A DNA stretch of 64,000 nt from Piscibacillus salipiscarius JCM 13188 (GCF_001311865.1 NZ_BBCD01000006.1:62001-126000), one strand, 5' to 3'. Counted from the first letter of the stretch, positions 29,680 through 37,978 are shown. A program made the numbers and translations. Notes: generated by a model from the letters alone, not told the origin.

Positions 29680-30865
29680 ATGTTTTTAATCATGATGTTA
29701 GAAATGTAACGACGCACGAGATGAGCATTAGGCAACAGCCAGTTGTGCAAGAAGTGATGGATCGACTTAGATCTGAACATAACAACTTATACGCACAGCT
29801 AACACGTGCTGGTATTTCAAGACGATTTATTGATTATATATTTTATCTAGTTGTGAGCTATACCGTTAACCAAGCGGAAACAGGCCAATCAGCAAGACAA
29901 ATTTATATACAATTTCAAAGGCAAGTACCTTGGTTAAATCAATTTTTCTTAGCTCATAATGTACCACAAAACTTAGTGGATCGCGTATTAAGGACAGTGA
30001 TTGAGATTACTCTAGATATAATTAGTGATGACGGTGATGACGATGATGACGATAATCAATGGTCGAGCTGGGAAAACCTTGGTGGTCGATTGACGTCTGC
30101 TCCCGCTGTCTCATCTTGGCAAGCTAATCGTCTAGATGTGTTTGCAAGAGGTCAAAATCAAGATTTGATTCATAATGGTGGGACGGCAGACGATGGAGTG
30201 ACTGGGAGAGTCTCGGTGGGGTATTGACATCACCACCTGCTGCTGTTTCATGGGGGCCAAATCGCATCGATGTGTTCGTAAGGGGGACTGACCAAAGCTT
30301 ATACCATAAGTGGTGGGACGGTAATAGGTGGAGCGACTGGGAAAACCTTGGTGGGACTTTAACAAGTGCACCTACTGTCTCATCGCGTCGTTCGAATCAG
30401 TTAGATGTCTTTGTTCGAGGCACAAACAACCGCCTTTACAAACGCACTTGGAACGGAACGCGCTGGCAAGACTGGGAAGACTTAGGTGGCAATTTAACAT
30501 CTCATCCTGCGTCCATATCTTGGGGGCCAAATCGCATCGATGTGTTTGCAAGAGGACAAAATCAAGACTTAATTCATAAATGGTGGGATGGTAACAGATG
30601 GAGCGACTGGGAAAGCCTTGGCGGCACATTAGTTGGTGCACCAGCCGCTTCTTCTCGTCGTCCGAACCAAATAGATGTCTTCGTCAGAGGCTCAAACAAT
30701 CGTTTATATAAGAAAACGTGGAATGGTTCACGCTGGGAAGAGTGGCAAGACCTTGGAGGCAACTTAACCTCTCACCCAGCAGCCGTTTCTTGGGATGAGA
30801 ATCGTATTGATGTGTTTGCAAGAGGTCAAGGCAATAACCTTTACCATATTTACTGGCAATCTTAG
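29680..30865 (+). CDS. PLL-like (DUF346) beta-propeller lectin with helical N-domain (two suspected frameshifts)
   Basis: Residues 1-125 form a helical domain of unknown type ([20 protein letters not shown]..., [14 protein letters not shown]), then an acidic linker with a run of eight Asp. From about residue 130 there are six 45-residue repeats of the pattern WSxWExLGGxLTSxPAVSS...[21 protein letters not shown], as in the PLL/DUF346 seven-bladed sugar-binding propellers. No signal peptide is seen. Breaks: one T at 29683-29687 and one A at 30174-30175. The ATG at 29680 follows GTGGAGGA. The sequence CATACACTA at 29649-29657 matches a sigma-E or sigma-K minus-10 element, but no minus-35 was found. 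Confidence 0.72.
30251..30816 (+). repeat. 270-bp two-blade duplication inside the propeller gene
   Basis: Blades 2-3 and 4-5 are near copies at the DNA level with an exact 270-bp offset: a 26-base identity at 30251-30276 recurs at 30521-30546, and GAGCGACTGGGAAA at 30331 recurs at 30601. Single blades repeat every 135 bp. This indicates recent amplification by two-blade units. Confidence 0.8.
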
Positions 30866-30874
30866 CAAATCAAT

Positions 30875-30917
30875 AAAAATGAAGGCTTTTTGCGCCATAG
30901 CAAAAGCCTTCATTTTG
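30875..30917 (+). terminator. terminator after the propeller gene
   Basis: Stem AAAATGAAGGCTTTT / CAAAAGCCTTCATTTT with a short loop and T-run. Confidence 0.85.
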
Positions 30918-30943
30918 TAACTACTCCATCACCGTCTAAGATA

Positions 30944-31053
30944 TCTACCCCAAATTTCACTATATCTACCTCTTTTTAAAATATTTCTACCGCGAAATTT
31001 GTCGACGGAGTAAAAAAGCATTTTTATCTACCCTTTTTAACAAGATATCTAAC
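30944..31053 (+). repeat. 21-bp-period TCTACC array (copy C)
   Basis: TCTAC(C) words start at 30944, 30965, 30986, 31027 and a TCTAA variant at 31049: steps of 21, 21, 41 and 22 bp. The missing step near 31006 holds a diverged TCGAC. The gap between the propeller terminator and the small membrane gene is otherwise empty. A reverse-strand relative lies at 44615-44662. Confidence 0.65.
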
Positions 31054-31108
31054 TATATAAGAAAAGGGCACGGTTTTGAGCTTAAACCATGCCCCATGTT
31101 AATAGTTT

Positions 31109-31237
31109 TTAATCGACATGCCGATCTTCATGTTCCTTCTTAATTTGATGCTTACGAATAAACCACCACATCACGATATACGTCAAGAACAAAAGAATTA
31201 AAAAAACAGGTGCCGACAGTACATTTTGAACTTGCAT
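31109..31237 (-). CDS. 42-residue single-span membrane protein
   Basis: ATG at 31237 five bases after GGTGAG. N-terminus MQVQNVLSAP, one membrane helix (VFLILLFLTYIVMWWFI), then a basic-to-acidic tail RKHQIKKEHEDRHVD. It begins 14 bases after the stop of the CBO0543-like gene, so the two are probably co-transcribed and may interact in the membrane. Not recognised further. Confidence 0.6.
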   Translation of the reverse strand: MQVQNVLSAPVFLILLFLTYIVMWWFIRKHQIKKEHEDRHVD

Positions 31238-31251
31238 TTACTCACCGCCTC

Positions 31252-31766
31252 TTATTTTAGGGTATCCAATGGAAACGGGAACATGAGATAAAACAGTATA
31301 GCTAACGGAATTGATATAACAATGGCCCGAACAGGTCGTCTATAATGCACGTAAACGACTACAAATAGCGCCGCATTAAGCAAAATATTCATCCAACCAT
31401 TCCATCCGTTGTCATACACATACATTCCTCTATGAGCAAATAGTGTTTGAATAATCGTATAGAATATGACCCAAGCTGACACATAGATCATCTGTTTAGT
31501 TCTATGCTTCGGAAACCTTTGTAAGTAGATCATTAAGCCAATAGGCACGATAAAGAACGTAAAGGCAATATTGATAATGGAGTGACTTAACCACTCCGCC
31601 GTTATACCTCTAAACGCCCAGAGTGTGTGATTATAGTAGAGAACATTATATGTTAGATTAATCACCATAAAAATAAAATGGTTGAATATTGCTGTCGCCA
31701 TTGTGACCAATCTACAAACTTATAAGCAAAGACTGCCCAAACAATTAATACTAGAATCAAATACAT
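31252..31766 (-). CDS. CBO0543-family membrane protein (one suspected frameshift)
   Basis: About 171 residues with five predicted membrane helices. MYLILVLIVWAVFAYKFVDW starts at ATG 31766 behind AAGGAGA. One T added opposite 31669-31673 gives QQYSTILFFMVINLTYN, the family feature YYSTILF. The rest includes YNHTLWAF and FAHRGMYVYDNGWNGWMN. This family of small integral membrane proteins is common in spore-forming Bacilli and has no assigned role. Confidence 0.72.
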
Positions 31767-31920
31767 GGCCCAATCTCCTTAGCAGAAATGATACTTACAT
31801 CTTTGACTTAAACCTGGATCTTTATACTAGAAAAGCTCGGTACTTGAAGGTGTGGTTCAACGTTTATTCAACTGTTAACACAGAACAGGCGATCTGATTT
31901 TTATGTAATAATTAAAATAT

Positions 31921-32053
31921 GGGACGTGAAAAGTCGTTTTACGGGACATAGAAGTTAAAGTTTAGGCATCGAATTATGTCGAAAATGGTTATTCGACTGA
32001 TTTTTGAGACATTTTATCAAATTGATAGGACAATTCGGCTTAAATATGAGACA
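31921..32053 (+). repeat. 21-bp-period GGGACA array (copy E)
   Basis: Words related to GGGACA start at 31921 (GGGACG), 31943 (GGGACA), 31964 (AGGCAT), 32006 (GAGACA), 32027 (AGGACA) and 32048 (GAGACA): steps 22, 21, 42, 21 and 21 bp. The array ends at the terminator of the parMR-like operon. It has the same architecture as the CTAGTA and TCTACC arrays but a different word. Confidence 0.65.
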
Positions 32054-32055
32054 TT

Positions 32056-32086
32056 CAAAAAAGAGTACCTCAATCATGAGATACTC
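32056..32086 (-). terminator. terminator of the parM/parR-like operon
   Basis: On the minus strand GAGTATCTC, a six-base loop, GAGGTACTC, then six T. It overlaps the last codon of the RHH gene. Confidence 0.75.
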
Positions 32087-32667
32087 TAATCATTCATCTT
32101 ACTTAAGAAGTCACCAAGGAGCTCATCCAATCCTTGATCCTCTTCTGCTTCTTCTTTATTCTCTTCTGTTGCTTCATGTTGCTTTTTTAATAATGCTTCC
32201 CAGTTAAACTCTTCCATATCATCATCTGTTGACTCTGGCACTGCTTCTAACGGTTTTGATTCAGATTCCTTAGGTTCTGGTTCTTCTGCCTTCTCCTGTA
32301 AATATAGCGCTTCATCTATATCTGTCGAACGACTATTTAATGAAGCTAATAAAGCAGTCGCTCTAACAGGATCATTTAATAGATGATACACAATACTTCC
32401 AAGTAAGGCCTCTGAATGTTCGTGCTTAATCCAGTCTCTCTGAGCTTTTGTAAGCTTATTAGGAAGCGGAATAGTAATCGTCTCTCGTTCCCTACTATGA
32501 TTTTCATTTACTCCTTCTAGTACATATTCTGCTATTTTACTAGAAAAGTTACGTCTCTCCGTCTCCTTTAAATATTGTAGCTCTTTTAAAATGTGATCGG
32601 GAGTATCTGATGGAACCCTGAACGAGATGGCTTGTCCACGTTTAATTTCTGTTTGAGGTTTTCTCAT
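32086..32667 (-). CDS. ParR-like RHH adaptor protein
   Basis: 193 residues. The N-terminal third (KRGQAISFRVPSDTPDHILKELQYLKETERRNFSSKIAEYVLEGV) reads as a beta strand followed by two helices, a ribbon-helix-helix DNA-binding unit. A variable linker follows, then a very acidic C-terminal tail (NKEEAEEDQGLDELLGDFLSKMND), the kind of tail by which plasmid ParR proteins bind the end of ParM filaments. It starts 13 bases after the actin-like gene, at a strong GAGGTGACGG ribosome site. This is the standard parM-parR order; sequence similarity to known ParR is too low to see by eye, so the assignment rests on context and motifs. Confidence 0.6.
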   Translation of the reverse strand: MRKPQTEIKRGQAISFRVPSDTPDHILKELQYLKETERRNFSSKIAEYVLEGVNENHSRERETITIPLPNKLTKAQRDWIKHEHSEALLGSIVYHLLNDPVRATALLASLNSRSTDIDEALYLQEKAEEPEPKESESKPLEAVPESTDDDMEEFNWEALLKKQHEATEENKEEAEEDQGLDELLGDFLSKMND

Positions 32668-32680
32668 ACCGTCACCTCAC

Positions 32681-33856
32681 TTACTTCTTAGAGGCCTTTT
32701 TCTTTTCTTCTTCTTTCTCTTTAGGTTTCTCATTCTTTTTCAAGTAATCTGCAATTAACTTATAATATGCATTTGCCATCATCCAAATACTTTCATGCTC
32801 GTCTTCGAAGAACTCGATATTATAACCATCTAAATTATTGTTTAATGTTTTGATGTATTCTTTTAACACATTTGAACCACCGCCAACAAAGTAACAAATC
32901 TCAGTTTGAGAGTTCTTCTGCCATGTGTTGCGTAAGAGACGATATTGCTTTTTGGCTAATTCTAATAAAGTTCGGTCCGTGATGTCATGAACACTCGTCC
33001 GGCTACCTTTAACCATAATGTGATTCCGATCATTATTGCGAGTAATGATTTCAACAACATCACGTCTACTATCAAGCTCAACACCATGTTTAGTAAAAAT
33101 GTCTTCACGAATATTCTCAAGTGATTCAGAGACACCTAAGTTGTAACCTTGAGCTTTGTCATCATCGACTGTGCGATTTTTAATGACTGCTATATCTGTT
33201 GATAGACCACCGATGTCCTGGATTAGAATATGTTTATCTATTAAGTCTTTATTGATCACTTTCAAGTCTTTATCCATGACTAGATTAATAAACGCTGCAA
33301 AACCTTCAGGGTAAACTTTAACCTCATCAAATTTAATATTAACTTTTAGACCTTGATATTTAGGGGTCACTAAAAATTCAACTTGGTGAACGGAACCCAT
33401 TAATTTAGAGCGATACCCTGCATCATTTCCTTCCTTAACTTCTCTTAATGGAAGTCCAGTTCCTAATGTGTAATTCGCATCAACAACGTTTTGTTGCTTT
33501 TGAAAATCATTTGCTTGAACAGCGTCAAGAGCAATAGATGCAAATAACATAATTAAAGTTTGATCTTCTTGAGACTTACTACTTCCTGGGTCCAATTCTG
33601 TTGAATTTGTGCTTTTAGTGGCCAAGTGTCCAACACGATAGATGGCATTGTTTTCTTTCAATGCTGGTGAATGAACTTTAATGTGAAGTCCTTCTAATGG
33701 ATCTTTCTCATCTAAATCCTCTATACCGATTACAGGGCGGTCTTCAATTTCTCTTGCGATGATATTTGGGATATTGAAGTTATTCTCCAATTGTCCGAAG
33801 ATTGCCTTTAACGAATCGTTCCCAACATCAACTGCTGCAATTCTTGATTGAGTCAT
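32681..33856 (-). CDS. ParM/StbA-like actin-family ATPase
   Basis: 391 residues with actin-fold nucleotide motifs in order: AAVDVGNDSLKAIFG (phosphate 1), ILIQDIGGLSTDIAVIKN (phosphate 2), and CYFVGGGSNVLKEYI (adenosine). The N-terminal half contains TLGTGLPLREVKEG, seen in ParM/Alp-type proteins. The C-terminus is a lysine/glutamate-rich tail (EKPKEKEEEKKKASKK). Start taken at ATG 33856, nine bases from AAAGG; two ATGs just upstream are alternatives. Polymerising segregation actins usually belong to plasmids; here the gene is flanked by chromosomal housekeeping genes. With the RHH gene downstream and the box array upstream it forms a complete type II partition layout. Confidence 0.8.
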   Translation of the reverse strand: MTQSRIAAVDVGNDSLKAIFGQLENNFNIPNIIAREIEDRPVIGIEDLDEKDPLEGLHIKVHSPALKENNAIYRVGHLATKSTNSTELDPGSSKSQEDQTLIMLFASIALDAVQANDFQKQQNVVDANYTLGTGLPLREVKEGNDAGYRSKLMGSVHQVEFLVTPKYQGLKVNIKFDEVKVYPEGFAAFINLVMDKDLKVINKDLIDKHILIQDIGGLSTDIAVIKNRTVDDDKAQGYNLGVSESLENIREDIFTKHGVELDSRRDVVEIITRNNDRNHIMVKGSRTSVHDITDRTLLELAKKQYRLLRNTWQKNSQTEICYFVGGGSNVLKEYIKTLNNNLDGYNIEFFEDEHESIWMMANAYYKLIADYLKKNEKPKEKEEEKKKASKK

Positions 33857-33983
33857 TGTCATCATCCTTTTTCATAGTATGTAAACCTCTTACTTACAAA
33901 GGATATTGGAGATATAAGATGACGACAATGAGCTTTAACAAAACGAAATAAAAACGTAACTTCAGTGAAATAGCGCTTTTTCT

Positions 33984-34115
33984 GTAAACACTTTTGTGCT
34001 CACTGTTTACAATATTGTAAACAACCAACAAAACAATATGTACACTCTTTTGTTTACAAGTAAACAATATTGTTTTCAAAAGTAAACGTACTGCAAACTT
34101 GTAAACATTGTAATA
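33984..34115. promoter_or_regulatory. parC-like array of GTAAAC/GTTTAC boxes
   Basis: Perfect GTAAAC or GTTTAC boxes at 33984, 34005, 34017, 34052, 34060, 34082 and 34101, and one-mismatch variants at 34040, 34072, 34093 and 34110. Most steps are 8-12 bp, near one helical turn. They form palindromes GTTTAC-AATATT-GTAAAC (34005-34022) and GTTTAC-AA-GTAAAC (34052-34065). The array lies immediately upstream of the actin-like gene, where type II partition systems place their centromere and autoregulatory operator. A lone GTAAAC also sits at 33881. Confidence 0.65.
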
Positions 34116-34127
34116 ATTTTTCATCAT

Positions 34128-34415
34128 TTAATGAAGCATTGGACCTTGACTTTTCATTCGTCTAACTTCTTGAATGTCATATAATAAATTCACTTTGATC
34201 GCTTTCATGTCTTGAGCTACTTTTAAATCATAAGCCACTTCACCCAAATATAAACTTTTTCTTTCTATAATGCCTTCCAACTCTATAAGTTCGTCATGTT
34301 TGATCATTTTAATCAAAACTCTCTCTCCGATTAAGGAATCGAACAGATGATGCTGCAGCTCTGGATTCAATTCACTAAAAGGAATAGATTCGTCCTTAAA
34401 ATGCTCTAAACTCAT
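34128..34415 (-). CDS. hypothetical 95-residue protein beside the partition-like locus
   Basis: Start ATG 34415 after AAGGGGTG. Sequence runs MSLEHFKDESIPFSELNPEL, then a beta-rich centre (GERVLIKMIKHDELIELEGIIE) and YDLKVAQDMKAIKVNLLYDIQEV. No membrane segment and no known motif that I recognise; the centre could be a small SH3- or Sm-like barrel. It lies between ppaC and the box array on the same strand. Its ribosome site falls inside a hairpin (34424-34458). It could belong to the partition-like cassette or to the ppaC transcript. Confidence 0.55.
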   Translation of the reverse strand: MSLEHFKDESIPFSELNPELQHHLFDSLIGERVLIKMIKHDELIELEGIIERKSLYLGEVAYDLKVAQDMKAIKVNLLYDIQEVRRMKSQGPMLH

Positions 34416-34423
34416 AAAATCAC

Positions 34424-34458
34424 CCCTTACCTTGAAGTTTTAACAAGGTAAGGGGTTT
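34424..34458. terminator. hairpin between ppaC and the 95-residue gene
   Basis: CCCCTTACCTTG / CAAGGTAAGGGG with a nine-base loop. On the plus strand it is followed by TTTTT like a terminator, although no plus-strand gene precedes it. On the minus strand its second arm contains the AAGGGG ribosome site of the gene at 34415, so it could be a translation-masking element or a ppaC terminator. Confidence 0.6.
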
Positions 34459-34472
34459 TTAAAAGGTAAATA

Positions 34473-35408
34473 TTATTGTAGAGCTTCAAAAGCTTTAGTT
34501 AATTGCGGAACCATTTGTTTTTTTCGAGAAACGACACCTTCTAACAATACAAGATTCTGTTCAAATGTAACATTAAAGGCATATTCTATAGCTTTATAAT
34601 CTTCTCCAAAAGCCAATATGATAGAATTACTATTTAGAATATCAGTAATCATTAGAATGGATAGATTTAAACTTTGTTTTTCAGTGTTCTTTTTTAATAC
34701 TTGCTTTATTTCCTCTTGGTTTCGAAGTATTTCCGCTGGATTAACTACGTTTATTTGTGAGACTTTAACTCGTTTACCACTTAAATTAAAATCTTTAGAA
34801 TCTAACTCTACTAACTCCTCCATAGATTTATCACTATAGTTTGTTCCTGCTTCTAACATAGATAACCCGTAGTCTTCTAGTTCTACTTTAGCTATTTTAG
34901 CTAGTTCCTTGCCAATCTCTATATCTTGATTCGTAGTAGTTGGGGATTTAAAAAGTAATGTATCCGATATTATGGCCGATAACATAAGCCCAGCAACATT
35001 CTTTTCTACTGTCACGTTATTTTCTAAGAACAACTTATAAATAATGGTTGCCGTACAACCAACGGGTTCAGCGCGGTAATAAATCGGTTCACTTGTCTCA
35101 AAGTTAGCAATTCGGTGATGATCAATGACTTCTATGACTTTTACTTTATCTATATCGATAGCACTTTGCTGCTTCTCATTATGATCTACTAGTATGACTC
35201 TTTCTGTTTCCTCTGAAACTCCACTTATCATTCTGGGTGCTTTGGTTTGAAAATATTTTAGTGCATACTTACTTTCCTCATTTAGTTCTCCTAATCTTAC
35301 GGGTTCTGCTTGTTCGCCCAATTTATCTTTTAAAGTTGCATAAGCAATGGATGAACAAATTGAATCGGTATCTGGATTTTTATGTCCCAACACTAATACG
35401 TTACTCAT
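34473..35408 (-). CDS. ppaC: manganese-dependent inorganic pyrophosphatase
   Basis: Family II pyrophosphatase of 311 residues, DHH/DHHA2 architecture. Metal ligands are visible in LVLGHKNPDTDSICSSIAYA, ILVDHNE and VEVIDHHRIANFE; the C-terminal DHHA2 lobe ends with EGVVSRKKQMVPQLTKAF, carrying the SRKKQ substrate motif. Hydrolyses pyrophosphate from biosynthetic reactions in the cytoplasm. Intact frame. Confidence 0.93.
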   Translation of the reverse strand: MSNVLVLGHKNPDTDSICSSIAYATLKDKLGEQAEPVRLGELNEESKYALKYFQTKAPRMISGVSEETERVILVDHNEKQQSAIDIDKVKVIEVIDHHRIANFETSEPIYYRAEPVGCTATIIYKLFLENNVTVEKNVAGLMLSAIISDTLLFKSPTTTNQDIEIGKELAKIAKVELEDYGLSMLEAGTNYSDKSMEELVELDSKDFNLSGKRVKVSQINVVNPAEILRNQEEIKQVLKKNTEKQSLNLSILMITDILNSNSIILAFGEDYKAIEYAFNVTFEQNLVLLEGVVSRKKQMVPQLTKAFEALQ

Positions 35409-35582
35409 TTAGACACTCCCTTAAAACTCTTTGAGTTCTATTGATATTCGTGATTCTTTCTTTTGTTTCTATCTCCTCGCTATTCTACTAGTTCTCTACA
35501 CAATTTAGTATAAATCACTCTATTTACCCACGCATTATTCATTACCAAACCATATATAAAACGTAAAGGGAGGTGAATCTTT

Positions 35583-35759
35583 ATGGAAATCTTACTTTTC
35601 TCTCTATTGGGCGGTTTGTTCATTTGTGTAATGTTTAGCCTAAGAATGTTAATAGAACACGAAACGGATCAAATCTTAAACACTGTCATGGATGATTATG
35701 AACCAAAACCGAACCTATCTCTATTCCAGCAACAGTACCTCAAAAGTCACCATCTCTAA
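35583..35759 (+). CDS. 58-residue single-span membrane protein
   Basis: ATG 35583 behind a strong AAAGGGAGGTG. MEILLFSLLGGLFICVMFSL is a membrane helix, followed by a soluble tail RMLIEHETDQILNTVMDDYEP ending LKSHHL. It precedes two Na/Pi-cotransporter-like genes on the same strand by 120 bases and may be an accessory subunit. Not recognised. Confidence 0.6.
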   Translation: MEILLFSLLGGLFICVMFSLRMLIEHETDQILNTVMDDYEPKPNLSLFQQQYLKSHHL

Positions 35760-35882
35760 TCTTACAACACTCTAATAAAAATTATAAAGATTAATAGAGC
35801 TAATTAATAGATTGAACCAAGTCATTAACTTCTTTCTTCACCAGGATGTTTACCACTAACACTTTAAAAGGGGGTGAAAATA

Positions 35883-36866
35883 GTGTTTCAAATATTTCTA
35901 TTCATCCTCACTTTAGGAGTTTTTTTGACAGGGATGTATCTAGTCAGAAACGGTCTATTCAAACTATCAGCCGATAGATTAAAAAACTGGTTAAAAACTC
36001 TAACAGATGCTCCCTGGAAAGGGCTTTTGTTGGGGACCGTTGTGACCGCAATTCTACAAAGTAGTTCAGCTGTATCCATTATCGTCATTGGGTTAGTAGC
36101 CGGTGGTATGCTTACCTTTTCTCAATCCATTGGCATAATTTTAGGAGCTAATATTGGGACAACTGTAACAACTGAGATTATTACTTTAGAAATAAATTCT
36201 TTAATCATACCAATGGCCATTATCGGGGGCGTGCTTCTTTTATTTAAAAAGGATAATTTTCGTTTTACCGGTATGGTTTTAGTTGGTTTATCTGCTGTGT
36301 TTGGAGCTATGTGGGGCTTTAAAACACTTGCGGCACCTTTAAAAGAGATGGAATACGTTCATCAGTTATTCCTGAGTTTAGATAACAATCTTTTCTATGC
36401 AGTCATCTTTGGTGCCATTGTTACAGCCGTTATTCAATCGAGTACTGCTACAACAGGTATTATGATGGGGTTTATTGCAGCAGGATCCTTAAACCTAGAC
36501 ACAGCCGTAGCTGTAGTATTGGGAGCTAATATTGGGACTTGTGTCGACGCATGGCTAGCTTCCATTGGTAGTGGTAGAGAAGCTAGATTAACAGCTTGGT
36601 CTCACATTTGGCTTAATGTACTGGGAGTCCTTTTGTTCTTCCCATTTATAGGATTACTCTCAGACCTAGGAGCCCATTTAGCAGAACGACCAGATGTACA
36701 GCTTGCTCATATCAGCGTCATTTTTAATGTATTAAGCTCTTTAATTGCACTTCCATTTGTCAACAAATTCTCTCAACTAATACTGAAGATCCATGACCGA
36801 AAAAAATTTGCAAGCATAAATGATCAGTTTAAAAAACATCTCCAATCAAAAGGGGGTGTTTTTTAA
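35883..36866 (+). CDS. Na/Pi cotransporter family protein
   Basis: About 327 residues; polytopic. The inverted repeat typical of the NptA/SLC34 family is clear: AILQSSSAVSIIVIGLVAGG in repeat one and AVIQSSTATTGIMMGFIAAG in repeat two, each followed by LGANIGTTVTT or LGANIGTCVDAW. It should move phosphate, or another anion, with sodium. The GTG at 35883 is eight bases after AAAGGGGG; a GTG at 35874 lies inside that ribosome site and is rejected. No C-terminal PhoU domain. Followed closely by a diverged paralogue. Confidence 0.88.
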   Translation: MFQIFLFILTLGVFLTGMYLVRNGLFKLSADRLKNWLKTLTDAPWKGLLLGTVVTAILQSSSAVSIIVIGLVAGGMLTFSQSIGIILGANIGTTVTTEIITLEINSLIIPMAIIGGVLLLFKKDNFRFTGMVLVGLSAVFGAMWGFKTLAAPLKEMEYVHQLFLSLDNNLFYAVIFGAIVTAVIQSSTATTGIMMGFIAAGSLNLDTAVAVVLGANIGTCVDAWLASIGSGREARLTAWSHIWLNVLGVLLFFPFIGLLSDLGAHLAERPDVQLAHISVIFNVLSSLIALPFVNKFSQLILKIHDRKKFASINDQFKKHLQSKGGVF

Positions 36867-36902
36867 ACTCAAAATGATTAACGGGAAGGAGGATTGATTA
36901 TT

Positions 36903-37812
36903 GTGATTTATGTTATTTCGTTTTATTACTGCTAGGAGCAGCTATATTCGGAACACATTTAATAGGTTCGAGCTTGCTTGATAGTGCCACAGAGTCTATA
37001 AAAAATATAATAACAAGACTATTAGATCAACCTTGGAAAGGGTTACTGCTTGGCTTAATAGCCACACTCATTATTCAAAACAGTACTATCATCGTTATTT
37101 TAACCGTAGGATTAGTTGCAGCTAGATTATTCACCTTCACGCAGTCGATCGGAGTTATATTAGGTATCAATATCGGTTCGTCCATAACAATAGATTTAAT
37201 TACCATTAATCCTGGTTATTTCACGATACCGATCATATTGCTTGGAGCGATTTTATGTCTTAGAAAAATATAAATGTAGTAAAGACTGGATACTCTTTAA
37301 TGGGTTTCACTTTAGTTATTGGTTCCTTATGCATTATGGATGTCCTGGCAACGGATATGAAGGAAAGTATATTTTATTATGACCTATTTAATAAAATCGA
37401 CCACTCAAGTTTTATTGCTGTATTAACTGGAATTATTCATACCACATTAGGACAGTCTAACTCTACTATTAACGAAATTGCAACATTGTTCGCTACAGAA
37501 AATTTTTATACAGGCATTCCATTAATTATTGGTGCTAACATTGGGACAGGTGTCATGGCTATGATCGCTTCATTAGTTACTATGAAAGAAGCACGCTTAA
37601 CAGCTTATGCTTACTTGTGGCTGAATATATTGGGAGCCATTTTTATTTACCCCTTTTTGGATTATCTAGTTGAATTAAAAAATATTCTCACTCCTGCTCA
37701 AGTAAATATTATGTATAATATCACACTGTCTCTAATTACCCTTCCTTTTGTGAAATATTATAGTAGTTTCATAGATAGAATCTATCACTGGAGACAAAAA
37801 TCACCTATGTAA
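36903..37812 (+). CDS. diverged Na/Pi cotransporter paralogue (two suspected frameshifts)
   Basis: GTG start about ten bases after AAGGAGG; repaired length about 303 residues. One T at 36921-36924 gives VISFLLLLGAAIFG, and one A at 37264-37268 gives CLRKNINVVKTGYSLMGF. It aligns along its length with the upstream protein (DQPWKGLLLGLIATLIIQNS against DAPWKGLLLGTVVTAILQSS). The sodium/substrate signature QSSS is changed to IIQNSTIIVI in repeat one and LGQSNSTINE in repeat two, while GINIGSS and GANIGTG remain. It may have altered substrate or act as a regulatory partner of the first protein. Confidence 0.75.
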
Positions 37813-37814
37813 AT

Positions 37815-37849
37815 TATAAGAAGGCCGTCGACTACGACAGCCTTCTTAT
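37815..37849 (+). terminator. hairpin after the Na/Pi paralogues
   Basis: Stem ATAAGAAGGCxGTCG / CGACxGCCTTCTTAT with a four-base loop right after the stop codon. T-tract is weak. Confidence 0.7.
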
Positions 37850-37953
37850 AAAGCTTTTACTTAACGTTGGGTATGAGAAAGCAACCTTTGATTTCATGAA
37901 ATGTTATTCCTAAACTTGTACATAATCAAACTTTATCTGGGTCATATAACCAA

Positions 37954-37978
37954 TGATCCCCCTAGTCTAGGGGGATCA
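37954..37978. terminator. perfect 11-bp hairpin downstream of the 68-residue gene
   Basis: TGATCCCCCTA / TAGGGGGATCA with a three-base loop. It lies just after the end of the minus-strand gene 37995-38202 but lacks a T-run, so it may be an RNA stabiliser or a protein site instead. Confidence 0.5.

Noticed and set aside
33894-34127. 77-codon minus-strand open frame upstream of the ParM-like gene
   Set aside because: It overlaps the GTAAAC box array and its composition just reflects the repeats; no ribosome site.
34424-34458. Evidence for an unannotated plus-strand gene ending before this terminator-like hairpin
   Set aside because: No plus-strand open frame with a ribosome site or family features exists between 32 and 34.4 kb.
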